From: Daphnia pulex
Taxonomy: Eukaryota > Arthropoda > Branchiopoda > Diplostraca > Daphniidae
Assembly: GCF_021134715.1 (NCBI RefSeq)
Contig: NC_060025.1
Span: forward strand, 9,238,001 to 9,302,000
Direction: 5' to 3'
Length of the DNA: 64,000 bases
In this document: positions 48,501 through 62,524 of the stretch, piece after piece
How the letters are laid out: each line of letters opens with the position of its first letter
Position numbering within the stretch: the stretch's first letter is position 1
Program-made: the position numbers and the translations under genes
The notes under the pieces: generated by a model
Databases searched by the model: none
Told to the model about the DNA's origin: nothing
What the model saw: the letters and a program-made list of their open reading frames with translations, nothing else

Positions 48501-51500
48501 GAGCAGAGAGAAAAACAAGGAAGGCTGTTGTGGATGCTATGCATATCAAACGCGGCAGCAGGACGGGCTTAGACATTTCCCCGCCGACGCCGCCGCCCAT
48601 ATTTGCATAGAGACAATTGAAGGGGAAAAGATCATAACCGGGCGAATGATGATTTCTTTTCTTCTTCTTCTTTTCGTATCCTGGGAAAATGTCATCTCGA
48701 GCAGAAAATCTTGTCTTCTTTGTCTCTTTTTTCTTCTTTCCTTGTGTGACAAAAGGGGAAAAAGTTTCGTTGCGTATTTATATTTGAGCTGCCAGACAGC
48801 TGCTGCCGCCAAACATTATCCACACATGACATTTTCTCCAACCGAGCTAGGCATCTCCTCCTCTCTATAATATGTTGCAATCGATATTAGAAATGGAGAC
48901 AATCGAATTGTCCGTGCTCATTCCCCCGCCATGGCAATTGAATCGAAGCAACACACACACGCAAGAAGATCGTCAAATTTGTTTCCCTTTTTATTTCTTC
49001 AATTTTTGTAAGAAAATATTATTCGCCAGTAGAGTCAACGGCCTCCTACTGGATTCTATATGGTATACGCACGTCATTTAAATGGATTGTTTTTGATAAT
49101 TTATCGTCCGTCAAGTGCTGGGGCCGTTCGAGTCGACGGGCTAAAATTTCCATAATCAAATGATATGACGTGTAATAAGAAAACGTCATCAAAAAAGTTG
49201 CTTTCCCCTTTTTTTTTTCTTGTGTCGTGGTTGGCTGATTGATTGCATCTCAATTGAAAGAAAAAAGGAAGAAGAAGGTTCCAATCAATCAATATAGCAG
49301 TATAGTAATATCAAGTGTGTGTGTATAGACAAATATAATAACCTCTCTTTCGCATCCATCCATCCGGTTTTCTCTCTATGCGGCCGGATAAGACAGAAAA
49401 GAGATCAAAGTCCAAGTAGATGGAGGCAAAAGAAGAGGAAGAAAAGAAGAAGGACGGCAGCGCTTTTATGTGACGTCGTTGCGATTAGATATGGTCGACG
49501 ATCCACTTGTGTCTCTCGTCTTCGTTAAAAGTGGGGGGGAATATACACAGGACAGACAAGCCGGCCAAAGCCGCTTTGATGAGTATTAGGACTCGGCGTA
49601 TATTACATATTAGACACATATATAGATTCAAACTCAAAGAGAAGTAGAGATAGAGTGTAGTAGAGTAGCTATATTATTAGACTATATCATAGATATTATT
49701 ATTTCGCCGGCGGAGGATGGATTGGTAAAATCGCTGTCAAGGAGTTATCAGGCTTGAACGAATCCGTCCCAGCGGGTCCCTTATTATATTAAAAAAAACA
49801 GGGCCGGAGCTTTTAGGACAATCTATATGGGAGAAAAAGATGTTACATCACCGCTTCGGCTGGAAGGCATCTTAGCCTGTTGTAAAACGTAATGAAAAAC
49901 GATGGCCGTCGATGATAAATTGACAGAATGACCGCTAGCGCGCCTATATGGAAAAAAAGGCCCTATCATATCAAAGGCTTCCAAATAGATATTGCGCCCC
50001 GCTGGAGCCCCGTGAAGAAAAGAGATTTACGACTAGCTCGGCTCCCCCCAGCAATTCTCCTCCGATGGATGGATATTAAATACGTTTTTCTTCATAGGGA
50101 CGACTCCCCCCTTTTTTTGCGTGGCTGCTGCTGATGGAACAGGGAAAATGGACGGCCATTTGTTATGTGGCACCCCAACTCCCGCACGTTGTGCGAGTAG
50201 AGAGGAGAAGATATCGTCGGCCGATTTTCTCTTGCGCATTGTGAAATGTATTCCTCTCTTTTATTATTATCCGAGTTATTCCGGCCGCATTGCTGATGTT
50301 GCCAATATTTCTTTTCTCTTTCTAACTCTTCATGGCCGTGGGTGCAGCACGGGTGGCGATGATGGATCTCTGCCCTCTCGACATCAAAATCAGTCGATGC
50401 AAAAATGGCCAGCAGTATAGGACTTGAGATGGATTTTGAAAGCTCCTTGTCATCCGCCTGTGTGTCTATGTGTAGGGGGGATCGTCGTGCAATTGGCACC
50501 GGGGCATATAGCCCATAGCCTAGCCGAGAGAAAATTGGCCCCCGGTTGATATTTTTGCGCCATCAGGGTCCCACTTGCACATGGAAGGCAATAACTCATC
50601 AGACTCCTCTGCCGAGAGATCCTATCCACTGCTCCTGCTCCTGCTGTTCTATATTCGCTAGCTCCAGCACAAATAATCCACTCGGCTATACCAAAGCAAG
50701 GAAAAGGCGTTTCTAATGTGCCAATAATTCTATAGAGAAGACAAGATAAGGAAAGAGGAGGGAGGGATCGCTCAATCACACGCAGCGTTGGCTCTCCCGC
50801 AGAGGCCCAGCAGCAGCAGCAGCAAAAGTACTTAGTCACAGGAGCAGATCGGGCTCTTCTCTCTCTGGTGACATCACCACCACCACCGCCAAAGGCTTTG
50901 CACTCGATCGTGGCTGGTTGACGTTGCTGGCAACCGATCGACACCATTTATTAGTGAAATGGATATTTTACTTTTATTACATTTCCCCCTCACCCACCCA
51001 ACGTGAATATCCATCAGCCTAAATATAGAGAGGGGGGTCCATGTTTGTTTTTCCAATGACGCCTGCTGGCTGGCGACCTCCTTTTTTCTTCTTCCGCCCA
51101 AAATCTATTTATTTCCTTCCGCCTCTTTTTTATTTAAAAAAAAAAAAAAGAATTGAATGGCAATTTTGTCGACCGAAATACCAGCAAATCGTCTGGGACG
51201 GTTGAAATTCAATCAGAAACACACGCACAAGTCGGAAAAAAGTTGCTGCTGCATCCAGGCTAGATCCGGAATCAATTTCAAAATTCCACGCCCAAAAGAA
51301 AAAGAAAGAATCCTTACCGTTTTCAATTGGTCCAAGTTGGTGGCGTTGCTGGCGGCATTGATGAAAAGTTGTCTTTGGGATTTCCGCTTTTAATTAGCGC
51401 CCAGCTGCACTACAACTGCCGGTATGATGCGAGAGTTCACTTGGACTGTTGTCGAGTCTCGGCAATCGACATCATTTCCGTCTCTCTACTAACCCAACCC

Positions 51501-54500
51501 AACCAGTTCAGGGTATCAGCTGGAGCAGGAGCAGCGGTGCGGAGGGGGTCAAATCAACGCGGGTCCCGAACGGAGGAGAAGGAGGAGAAGCGCGGCGATG
51601 ATATTTATGTGACACGTGTAGAGTGCGGAGTGAGAGTAGAGTAGAGAGAGAGGAGAGGATAGGATAGACGAGCCGGACACACAAGAGAATCTCAACTGAT
51701 CCCAACGGGCGGCGGCGGCCACAGAGGAGAAGATCCACCGTCTTGTCCTCCTTCCGTCTGGTGGTTGGGCTTTACACTCGGCGGGCAGCAGCGACCCCCC
51801 TCCTCCCTTTCCACTTGCCGCCCGTCCGCCACCGCCCAAGTTCACTCCGCCCACTTGGATATTATTTCCCGCTCCTCTGCTGTTGGCTTCACTCACGACG
51901 ATATATAAATATATTTTTCCTTCTTTTTCCTTCTTTTTTTGACTCCCGAAGAAGAAGAAGGAAACGAGCGGGTGATTAGATCGGTGGGGTGGGGCACATG
52001 CGCTCTTCCAACCACTTCCCGCCCCCCACCCACCCACCCTATCTGAGAGGTTGAAAGACAAAAAAAATCAAAGTCGCCGATAAATTCTGTCATCAAGTTA
52101 TAATTGCGTCCGATAACACAACAACTGGATCAAGAAGATTGTAGTTTAGTTGACCGAGGAAATCGTCAAACGCCCAAATATCTGCCCCCGTTTGACTTTT
52201 CCCGTTTTCTTCTTTTTTTCGTGATTGACTTATTGTGTGTTGGGATGGATCCCGCTCTCTTTCTCTGTGTCGTCTGTCGTGTGCGCACATGAGGACTTTA
52301 GGTTGTTGTCAAGGATAAAAGCCGGGCCGCCTTATCTCGTCTCTCTTTCTCCGTATAGAGTTGAGCACGGGGGGTTGATATGTTGTTGTTGTTGTTGTTG
52401 TCGGTTGAACGAACCAACGGCGGCCATAAATCCCCCCCGTCCCGTTCCCCCTAGCTCACGACGCGGCTATTCCTTTTGATTCTTTTTTCCCTTGTATCCA
52501 TCACCTCATTCTTTATAGTCACTCCGTGCAACTTCTTCAAACGACACAACGAAACGGGAACGGGAGAAAAGAAAAAAAAACGAACCAACGGAGGACATGC
52601 ACAACTTTTTTGTTGTTGTTGTGTTTCGGGTCGTTTCGTGATGGCAATAACTGCCGTCGCTCGTCTACCCTGTCGAATAAATATCAAAGGAAAAGAAACA
52701 ACGACAACAACAACAACAGCATCCATTATGTATCATCGTACGTACGTAGACCCTGTACAAGCCGAGAGACTCGATTTTTCCTTCTTCTCTTATACGACTG
52801 GCACATTTATTTCAAAAGAAGAAGAAAAAAAAAGAAACTGGGCGACATTTTCTTGTCCGTTGACTTTTGAATTGTAATCCAACAGAAAAAAATTCAGCGC
52901 GCGAGTCCCATCTGGGATTTATTAGCACGATCCTGCTGGATGAAACATAAGAATTGAGAGGAAGTAATCATCATAATAATAAGGAGAAAAAGTTTGGCCG
53001 GTCTGTTGCTGCGTAACGGAGAAAACCGGACGGAAATAGCCGAGCAGCGGTCGTGTCAACACATCCAGCCAAAGCAAATAACTTAATACCCCCCCCCCAC
53101 CAACCCAAGCCGATCCATCGAGTTAAAAAAGAGTCTTAGATAGACCCGTACAAGTCTCTCTGTACAATCAGAGATAATGAAGGAGCCGTAAAAACAAATA
53201 AAACAAAAAGACATTTATTCGCTGCGCTGGCCAGCGGCCTTAACCCACACACACACCGAGGGACACACGAGAGCAAACATTGACACACATTTTGTCTTCT
53301 TTAATCCAGGCTCTCTCGCCTCGATCCCGGCCTCCGCCTCCGCCCGCTGGCAAAGTGACCAAACATTCTCCGCTCCAAGTTGATGTGTAGATCCTCGTGA
53401 GCTGCTCAGCTTTCTTTTGATTTCTTTCCCTTTTTTTATTCTCACGTGACGTCCGTCTCTTGATCCGCCCGCTCCATCAACAAAACACATCATCGCTCTA
53501 TTTAACTCGAATCAATATGATTTCAACCGCGTCTCTTATAAATAAGAACTGGGGAATATTTTGGTAGAGTTGCAGATGAATCATCCGAAATGTCAGCGAC
53601 GACGACAATTATTGGGTAGAGAAGATTGCAGGATCGATGGATTGAAAAAAGACCCGCCAGAAAACAATTTCCGGCGTAAAAAGGAAAAGCGGGTCGATTT
53701 TGAGGGTGAAAAATGTTGCCGAGGAATATAGGGTCCGTTCCCCCCGATGATGATTATTGCCAACTCGTTGATTCCTTATCTGTTCCAATCTATACACATC
53801 CACCAAGAGAGAAGGGAGAAGATGCGCGCGGGACAATATTTGCTATTGCGGTTCATTGGCGATGTGCTGATTGAGCTGCGGAATCAGCACATTTCCGCTT
53901 ATTGCCGCTCCGTTGACTTTGCGAGGGAAATTTCAAAAGCAAATCATTCTTAATTGCTGGATTCGTCCCTTCCCCATCCGCCCACCGTCTCTTTTGTAAC
54001 TGCATTATTCCCGTCCATTTGCTCCTTCCACATATATAAGACGATTAGTGGCAACGGACAAAACTGGGCAAACAAACGAATAAATAACCCCCGCGACTGC
54101 CGCGTCGCCTCCAGCTCGGAAGAGATAAAACAGAGAAAGTGTTGTAGACATCCCAGAGCCCAAACAATAAATCAAACGGTTGTGAGCCATTGCTGATTCG
54201 CCAAATCGATGCCCCCCCCCCCTCCTAGCAAAATGGCAGACGATTTCCTGATTTATATAAAAAATAGACAATTTGATTAACGGCCATCGTCGCAGCAGTC
54301 AGGAGACAAGAAAAAGAGACTTAAATCCACTTTGGAATGTAATTCACCTAAGAAAAGTTGTGCGTCGCACTACAGCAGCAGCAGCAGCACATAATAATAA
54401 TAAAATTGATGCATGTGTTGGGTCCCGGGCAATGGATCTTTTTGTTCTCTCTCACAGCCAACTGGACGTGTGCGTAATAGAATTACATGCATATAGCGGA

Positions 54501-57500
54501 CCTTATAATAATAATAGTAATCATCAGCAGAGTTCAGACGGTAGTCGCCGAATCTACATGTATATGAACATGCGGTGCTGGCGGGAGTTAACATTGGCAC
54601 GCTAGTCGGCCATCAGCAAGTCATAATGATTCCATTCGGGGTTCCACCGGGTTCCACCGGGCACGAACATTCGCCATGGACATGTCAGATGGACGCCGTT
54701 GCGGCGCCCGACGTTGCGGTTCTTTTTCACTCGGCTCGTACAGAGGCGCCTCCCAATTTCTCTATTACATCACAGCTGCAAGGACGGACGGATAACCTCA
54801 CACGGACTGACAAATTCGGCCATTCGCGATTCAATTCATTTGCATTTGGCGGCACGACTAACATCAGGGGGGGGGGGGAAAGCAGTTGACATTCTCATTA
54901 AAAGGAATCGTCCGGGAATTGATTCACTGATGATTGCTAGATTGTTGGTGCTGATTCCGGGAATCGACCGGAAGAGATTCTTCCGCGGGTGGACGTGACT
55001 GGAATCGGATGAATAAGGCAAAGGGTTGACGAAGAAATCTACAGGATCTTTTGACTCCCAATTTGGACGGCGCGTCCCCTAGGAGAGCTGCTCGATGCTC
55101 CCGACACAAGTGATGGAAATCTTCTTTCGTATCTTTTCCAGGCCATCGCCAACTTGGCCGTTTTTACATTCGGATGATTCGATATGTACTTTATACGACA
55201 GCTAGGCATTTGGCAGATTGTTGGGGGTCGTGCCAGGGCTGGTTGAGAGGTCCCATCACAAATACTTTCAATCTGGGTGAAGAGTGGGAAAAGTGACTTC
55301 TTGGAGACTGGAGAGTCATATCACATCAGTATAGTATAGCAATACCAAATTGATTGTACAGGCAATAACTTTTGCAGTACTCCATTTCATCGAACTAGAA
55401 AGTAACTGCAGTTCTGTGCATTTGAAAGAATTTCAATTTAGGAAATATGCTAGAATGTTTTTAATATTACTACCTGTAAATTAAGTTTTCATTTTATTTT
55501 AATTATTTTCCAGTAGCCATCCTGGAACAGTTGCTAGGCAAGTGTCCAATATGGTGTTCCGAGCTCTGTTGCTTTTGTTCATTCATAAACTAGAGTGGGA
55601 ATGTTTTCTCTGCATGCCTGTCTATGCAGATTGTTGAGCTTGTCATTCTTCATAATTGAAGATACACGGCATGTTTGTTCAATTCTCCTGACCATTCATA
55701 TTCCATCTGGTTGACAGGAGAGTAACAGAAAAAAGAAAAAATCAATAAACAAAACAGTCCCCATTGTGGATTACCAAACAAGATACCTGAGATTTTCTGA
55801 TTACATCATTCATATAACAGTGACATTGGCAATCACAGTCATCCTTGTTCTAGTATTATAGGAAGTAGTACACATGACATTGTCCTGGGATTTATTCGTA
55901 ATCCCATTTCCTTCCGATCGTTCGTAACAGGATGGGTTTGTTTTGGTTTCAACGCAACACCCGGTGTATATTTTGGCCGCTAGATGGCAACAAACGTCGC
56001 CCGCACGATACAAACATCGTCTCCACTTTAGCTTTAGCGAAACTTAATCAATATTCCCTTTGCAATTTGCATTCGTTACAATAAAAAATTTGAAACTTGA
56101 TTTTTGAGACAGTGATATCGAATATGCAGACCCTTGATTGGTAAATATATACCTTTAATTTGTTTTAAAATCGAAGGTTGAATGAAATATTAACGTGTCT
56201 CTCACGAACCTGCTGAGCACATGTTTCCAAAATTTCCAGTTACGTTCAATAACCACGTTTTATGTGTAAACATAAAATTTGAAACTTCGGCAAACACGTT
56301 GCAAATGTGCAAAATTCCCCTGTTTATTCCTTCCAGTTTTTTCATATGGTTTCGTAATTTTCCCAGTTAGTGTGCAATGACGTGTGCAATTGGTCACGTG
56401 ACGTTTATCGTTTAAAACCAGACCGGAATATTTACCGGTTGACATTTTTTTCTACACTCGTGAACTCGTCATTTTTGGCACATGTTCAAGATTCTGTTTT
56501 TTGTGTATCATCACCTGTAAATAATTAAGTTACATTTGAATTGGAAATTTGCACAGCATTCCATTGAGTTGTTAATGGCTTTGTTAATGGCTCAGTGAAG
56601 TGTTTTTATCTCGTAAACGACGGGGGGATTTCATTAGCACATTTTTACTATCATTCGTTCTAGGTTTTCCTTTTTCTTCCCCCGGAGTAGAAATCCAGGT
56701 CGAAATAGACTGTCATCCCTCTAGCTCAATTGTCACGTCCATCGTTGACGTTTCTGGTAACGGTTCATTTTCTTTTTGTACACCTCACATGACATGCCTT
56801 TAAATAGTCATTTTTATTTTTTTAGTTTTCATTATCACGGTCGAAAATTCTGTCTGACATCCAAATAGGGAGACACGTTCTAAGTGAAAATGTAACTCCC
56901 CTCTGCCCCAAAGAAGCAAAAATAAAAGGTATAAATAATTTAAACAAAATTTGAACTTGATGTGAAACTTGTTCAACCGGACGTTATCTCACAGCTCGTT
57001 CTCCTCGAGGCTGATCTTGTTTTCGAAAATATTGTTTAGTTTAATTGCTTCAAGAGCATTTTATTTATTCACGTCAAATTGACCATTTCCACATCCTTCT
57101 TGTAATACGTTTTTCCTTAAAAGATTTACGAGAGTTGAAACCATTTCATTATCATCCGGGTATGTATTAAGCCCGGCCTTACAAATAAGATAAAAGAACT
57201 TGTGTAAACACGAGCCTTGTTCTTATAACTAACTAAATATTTTCAAAATTCGAAAAATGAACAATTAATTGATTTTCAATAGGAAATTGAATTTTTCATC
57301 CGCAAACATGATTTCCAATTAATGAACGTGCAGTGTCGGCGGGTGTTTTTGTGCGGGTAAGAACAATCGAAAATCCTTGTTTATGTGAAATTTGAAATAA
57401 ATGTCATTTACCTACTTTTCGATAGGAAGCCGTGCGGCGTCGCTAATGTCCTACACTATATTTCCATTAGTTCAATAATTCCCTACCCCCTCGCGTTTCT

Positions 57501-58198
57501 TATCGGACGGAAAAATATGGCGTCGCGGGTAAGTCCAGCCTTAAAAATCTCCTTTTTAGAAATGGAATTAAAAGAGAAAAAAAAAAAAGTAGGAGCAACA
57601 GTTGGCCGGTCAGCTGCTGGCCCACACACACACACACCGCCCGTCTATTGAATCATGCTGCGTACGTACTATATCATCAGCGTACGTATTGTATTTGGTG
57701 GGATCTAACGGGGCGCACTCGTGTGACGATGACGAGATTGCCATGGCAATTATCTCGGGATATAAGAGCAAAAGAGAGAAAGATGGTGAAATCAGAGAGA
57801 TAGGAGGGAAAAGAAGAAGAAGAAGAAAACTTGTACGTTGGCCTCCATTACAAAAAAAGAGACGGGACGGGAGAGAGACTACTTTACTCTGTTATCCACT
57901 TTGGATCGGTTTCAGTCTACCAACCAACTCTCGTCGGCTCGTGTGGGCTGTCGAACTCGTTCCCAGCTCACAAGAAGAGAAACAGGTCCGTGAACGGGCA
58001 GAGTGTTTTTACCGCCGTCAACCTTGAGCCACACCTGTTGCCTCCCGTCTTCTCAACTCTCTTGTGTGTGTGTCGCACTTGGTCAAACGAATTTTTCATA
58101 ATATGGATTCACAATTCTAAAAAGAAGAGGAAAACGTTTCAAAACTTTTTGTAGATAAATCTGTGTGCCACCAGTTTGATTATTGGGAGACGAAAAAA
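45534..58198. other. 12.6-kb stretch without a convincing gene
   Basis: Simple sequence, frequent TATATA/CTATAG words, TGT-type triplet repeats (for example 52379-52400) and homopolymer runs. The minus strand near 51318-51400 has a GTAAGG donor after an open segment (NAASNATNLDQLKT in one frame) but no start codon; it could be a 5' UTR exon of the long stomatin transcript. An ATG GCG TCG CGG followed by GTAAGT (57518-57529 area) could be a first exon of the downstream plus-strand gene. CCGCTAGATGGC-like words occur at 45610-45622 and 55978-55990. Confidence 0.4.
53862..53892. repeat. 11-bp perfect inverted repeat
   Basis: ATGTGCTGATT (53862-53872) and AATCAGCACAT (53882-53892) with a 9-base loop. 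Partial pairing extends outward. Confidence 0.7.
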
Positions 58199-61082
58199 AT
58201 GTGTCGAGACATCACATTCGCCGCAGCTGTCAATTCGTTGGTGAGTGTTATTATATTTTCCGGGCCGCCGCCGCAATTATTCGCGCGCAAGTGTGTTTCC
58301 GGGTCGCTCTTCTTCTTCTTTTCGTGTCTACCGCACTTTTGGTCGCCCTAGGGATTGCGCAATCTCTCTAATCTCTTTATTTATTTTCTCCTGCACGACG
58401 CAGAGATAAATAGGCGAAAAAATGATCGTTTTTTTTTCTTTCTTTATCGTTTTCTCTTTTATTATAGTTACAAACGGCGCTATGCATTTCTTTCGGCGTC
58501 GTGGCCATGCTCATGTACGACTGCAAACTGACACCTACGCCTATTCAAAACTCGGACCCTACCCAAATTCCGAGCCCGTTGGTAGCTTTCACCAACAGCT
58601 TCTACCTTCAGTATTTTCACTGTACGTTTTGATGATCATCTCCTCCTCCTACGTACTACTATTTCCTTTTGTAATGTATCACCTTTTGATGTGTCGTTTT
58701 AATTAGTCCGGAATAGTTGCATCGCTCGGAATGAGCCGTACTGGAAAGACATCAACGACACGCAGACGGGTGTGGTGACGAAATCCAGTCAGGTGCATGG
58801 AATGTTTATCGGATACCTCGTGGAAAATAGCCTGTGGTTCCTCTGCTCTGTTCTCCTCTTCTTCGGTATTCACTTCGTCATTCCCCGTCTGTGATAATGA
58901 TTATTAATCAATGAAATTGTTTCATCGTGATAGGATGCGTACTCAAATCGAGATGGATTTATGTGACCTACGCATCGACGCAGTTTACCGTTATCCTTTA
59001 TGACGTCATACTGATAGTCTTGTTCGCTTTGGATTTCAAGAGTTACAAGGTAAATCGATTTTGTTCCCCGCTCCATTTTTTCGGATGATTTCGTAATTCA
59101 TTTGCATTCGATAGCAAATCGAGGGGAACCCGAATACGCCTGGGATAACTAAGCAGAGCATGTTGGTCAACATCATTGGTACGTTAAATAAATATTTGAT
59201 CAAAGGAGGATTTCATCAACATTTTTTTTAAATTACTGTATTTTTCAAGTGATGCTGTTGATCGTGTCACGATTCGCCATCTTCTTGATAGTCAACGTGA
59301 TATTCGCCTGTCTTGTTCAGCGATTCATTAGCGAATTACCCAAATCCAAGGTGCCGACGCTTTTATTACCCACGACCTAAATTGTTCAAACTCATTATTT
59401 TCTTAATTTCTATAAAAAGATGAAACAGCCGAAATCTTCGAACAAGAATAAAAGTGGTCCATCGTCCCGGCGTCCGCCTCGTGATCATCAACCGCCTTAC
59501 GAGCCTTATCAGCCGGAGCCTTATCAACCGGAGCCTTTCCAGCCGCATCTTTATCCGTCACCTTATAAAGCGAGTCGTTATCCGGACGTAGTCAGTCATC
59601 CAGGGAAATTCGATGACAGCAGCGATGAAATTATCGTCAGTCCGGCAATGCGGTACGCTACCCCGCCCTCAAAAAAACTCCTACGCGAAGATTTATCCAA
59701 TTTGACGAATGCCTTTATTATATAATCTCAGGTACGGCTCACCCAGCAGGAATTTACCATCCGCTGTTTCCGCCTCGAATTATCGAGAGCCACGGAATTT
59801 TGAGGGCGGCCGTCAACAGGCCGCTCTGCCGCCTGGCACTAGGGGGCAGGTGCCGGGTAAAAGTCACGAATCTGTCCAGCATCCATATTCATCATCAAAC
59901 AGGAACAGGATGAGTGATCGACGCCCTTCGCCGCCTAGACAGCGACACCAGTCACGTTATCCGGACGATTACCAATCAAATATCAGCTACGAAGGGCCGC
60001 CTGCCAATTACTTTGACGATTCCGATCGGAAAATGGCTTACGTCGGCGCTCCGCAGTATCACGAAGGTCTATAAATACTTTTTCCCATTTTTATCCCCAT
60101 TTTCTTTACTTTTATTTCCTTTTAAAAGATCGGAGACGCCAGCCAACGTCGAGCAACCAGCCACGAGCCGCCGCCATTCCGAGCGATGCGGAATCGGGCC
60201 CAAATGTTCGATTTGCTTCGCCCATACGACGTGAATCGTTTGATCGATTCTCCAACAGCTCGGATCAGCTGAAAAACCAACGTCCTTGGTCTTACATCAG
60301 CCCAGAAGACTTGCCATCATCTCCCAACAAACTCAATCAGTTTTACAACAGCAGGTTCATCCATCAACCTGTCAAAACTTTTAATGATTTATGAAATAAC
60401 AACAAAATCACTTTTTTTTTTTGGGTATAGAATTGCCATGAGCGAAAAACCAACTTCTCGAGCCTTGCCGGCCCTTGACGAATCCGATTTGGACTACAAG
60501 TCATCGAAGAAACAACAACAACGCCAACAAAGTGAGTATCGCAAACGTCATTCAGTTGAATCGAGACAGCCCCTTCTTTGCTCTCAAGAGGAAAGTCCTC
60601 GACGTCATCGACCGGCCCCTCCGATCCCACAAGACGAAGAACCGCATTTTTACGCCAATTTCGAGCCGCCGATTAAGAAGAATGTCCGTTTCAGTAAACG
60701 GACACAATCGCTGGATATTCTCGAGGTCCCAGTGGAAAGTCCAGTGGCCAGGCGGATCAAACAATACAAGGCGAAATCACCGAAGAAGGTCGACAATAAG
60801 AAGAAAATGACGAAAGAGTACAGCAGCAGTGGCGAAGAGCTTTGCACGGACGAATTCCTAGTTTTTAATTACAACAAATCGCCAGATGCCAGAAACGTAA
60901 CCGTTAACAAAACTGTAACGGATTTGAAAAGAGCGCCGTCATCGGCCAGCTCACCCAATTTGGTGTTTGATCCAGCATCCAACACGGCTCGGCTCGTCTA
61001 CGGAAAACAGTCAAATAATAATAATAATAAATCCTTCCAAGGCCAACAAAGAAAGAGTTATCTCAACGAAACTTCTATTTAG
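58199..61082 (+). CDS. Four-pass membrane protein with long disordered cytoplasmic tail (uncharacterised)
   Basis: Ten exons: 58199-58240, 58468-58621, 58707-58865, 58934-59049, 59115-59178, 59250-59350, 59420-59652, 59732-60066, 60129-60354 and 60431-61082, giving 693 residues. Four hydrophobic spans are visible at about 14-32, 98-120, 126-150 and 180-202, with a 65-residue loop carrying two Cys-flanked charged segments and an NDT glycosylation site between the first two. From residue 212 the tail is polar and disordered: YQPEP repeats, Arg/Ser/Pro-rich stretches, and RPAPPIP, an SH3-type PxxP motif. A tetraspan scaffold or signalling adaptor is a fair guess; no family is recognised. The start context is aaaaaATGt; the frame is also open for some 15 codons upstream, so an upstream exon is possible. 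AATAAA at 61291-61296 is a good polyadenylation signal. Confidence 0.75.
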
Positions 61083-61299
61083 GAAAAAACATCTGGCCGA
61101 GAGACAAAACGATGAGAGTAACGGTTCTCACGATCACGTGACGGGACAGGTGTTTTGGTTGTTGATGATCAAATGTCTTTAATTGTTAGCCAAAATGGAT
61201 TTCTCTTCTACCTCTCCTCACTGAAGGGGAATGAAACAGCAGTATTTCACACGGTCTCATCCGCCTCGACAAACCAAAGCATTTTACAACAATAAATCT

Positions 61300-62191
61300 T
61301 AGTCATTTAGTTGTTACTTAAAACATTTTGTGTTGGACATTTAAGAGAGAAAAAAAAGGAGTTATTCTATACAATATACGATCGTTTTATATGATTCGAT
61401 TTTTGTTTCTTTTCTTTTGCAGATGCGCGCTACTAAAAACCAAAACCCCCTTTTACGATTCCACCCATCAGATGCTCAGCTCAAGTTTTATCTTATTAAA
61501 AAAGAAAGTTCGGGCAATTCAACTTTATCCTTCCCCCCCCAGTGATTTTTCCAACACCAATAATAATTGGTGGTTTCTACTGTTACGCTTTTCGATCCTT
61601 GTTTTTTATTTTTAATTGAGATTACGATAATAACAAAGTTATAAAAAAAAAGTCCCTTAAATACACACGCCAAGGCTCAAAGATTGAAATCAATTTAATT
61701 CATTTTTTCTACTACCAGAAATTACCTTTTATAAAAATTTTTATTGATTTTCTATTTTTGTATAAAACAAATAATCATTAGATTTAGAGATCCGACAACA
61801 AGAACAGAAATTGGCGCGAGAATTGGCCCAGTTAGCAACAGTGTGTCAATTTTCTTCGATCATTTCACTTCGACGAGGTAACAGTTAAACATGCATGATT
61901 CGAGTTTTCCTCTACAAAGTTGTTGAAGGTATGCAATTGGCACGTAATTAACTTTTCATATTTGCTAGTGATTTCATATTTAACTCTGAGCGTCATTCAA
62001 AAACAAAATCGAATAATCGCTGCATATACTTTGTATACACGGCCACACGTGGTTCGAGGCTATTCAACTATTCAAAGTGAACTTGATTATCTGATCTGAT
62101 GACCTTTAAATGTACTAAAACAAACCATAAAAACTCAATAGCCTGTGTACTAGCTGGAAGTGTAACCTCAGATGCTTGAATTCTGTGTTTA
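61300..62191. other. Intergenic region with one orphan exon-like block
   Basis: AT-rich. A 96-base segment at 61782-61877 is bounded by ATTAG and GTAACA. One frame reads LEIRQQEQKLARELAQL, a coiled-coil-like segment. It is not joined to any gene I can build. Confidence 0.3.
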
Positions 62192-62524
62192 TCAGTGGCA
62201 GACTTTGCAGAAACGTTTTATGAGACTTGGAATGACTGCTTCTTCGTCTACACCATATTGAGAGAAGCAGGACAGACATGCTGTCGTTGACTCTCCTCCT
62301 GCAGCAGGCTGAACAACTGGTGGTGGAAAATGTCCCACGGTGGTCCTGAAATTGGTAAGTGATGAATCTATCATTTCAATTATAATGTTAGTAAGAGTCT
62401 TTGTGCTTGTCCATTCTCTGTAACTATAGTCTTTGATAATTAATAGTTCCTTCTTGTTGAGAACCTTGACACTGTTGGAGTTCATTTTGAATATTGGGTC
62501 AGTCAACCATATTCCATCATCCAT
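62192..62524 (-). CDS. Small uncharacterised protein with CxxC pairs (110 residues)
   Basis: Single minus-strand exon from an ATG at 62524 (MDDGIWLTDPIFKM). The N-terminal two-thirds is a mixed alpha/beta-like sequence (VKVLNKKELLIIKDYSYREW). The C-terminus has CLSC and CKVC, two CxxC pairs 25 residues apart, ending CKVCH, which could bind zinc. The frame is open further upstream to a CTTCTCAG acceptor near 62565, so a 5' exon may add residues. No family is recognised. Confidence 0.45.
   Translation of the reverse strand: MDDGIWLTDPIFKMNSNSVKVLNKKELLIIKDYSYREWTSTKTLTNIIIEMIDSSLTNFRTTVGHFPPPVVQPAAGGESTTACLSCFSQYGVDEEAVIPSLIKRFCKVCH

Noticed and set aside
45534-58198. Many 60-170 codon frames in the distal desert
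   Set aside because: All dominated by simple-sequence runs and opposed by equally long frames on other strands.
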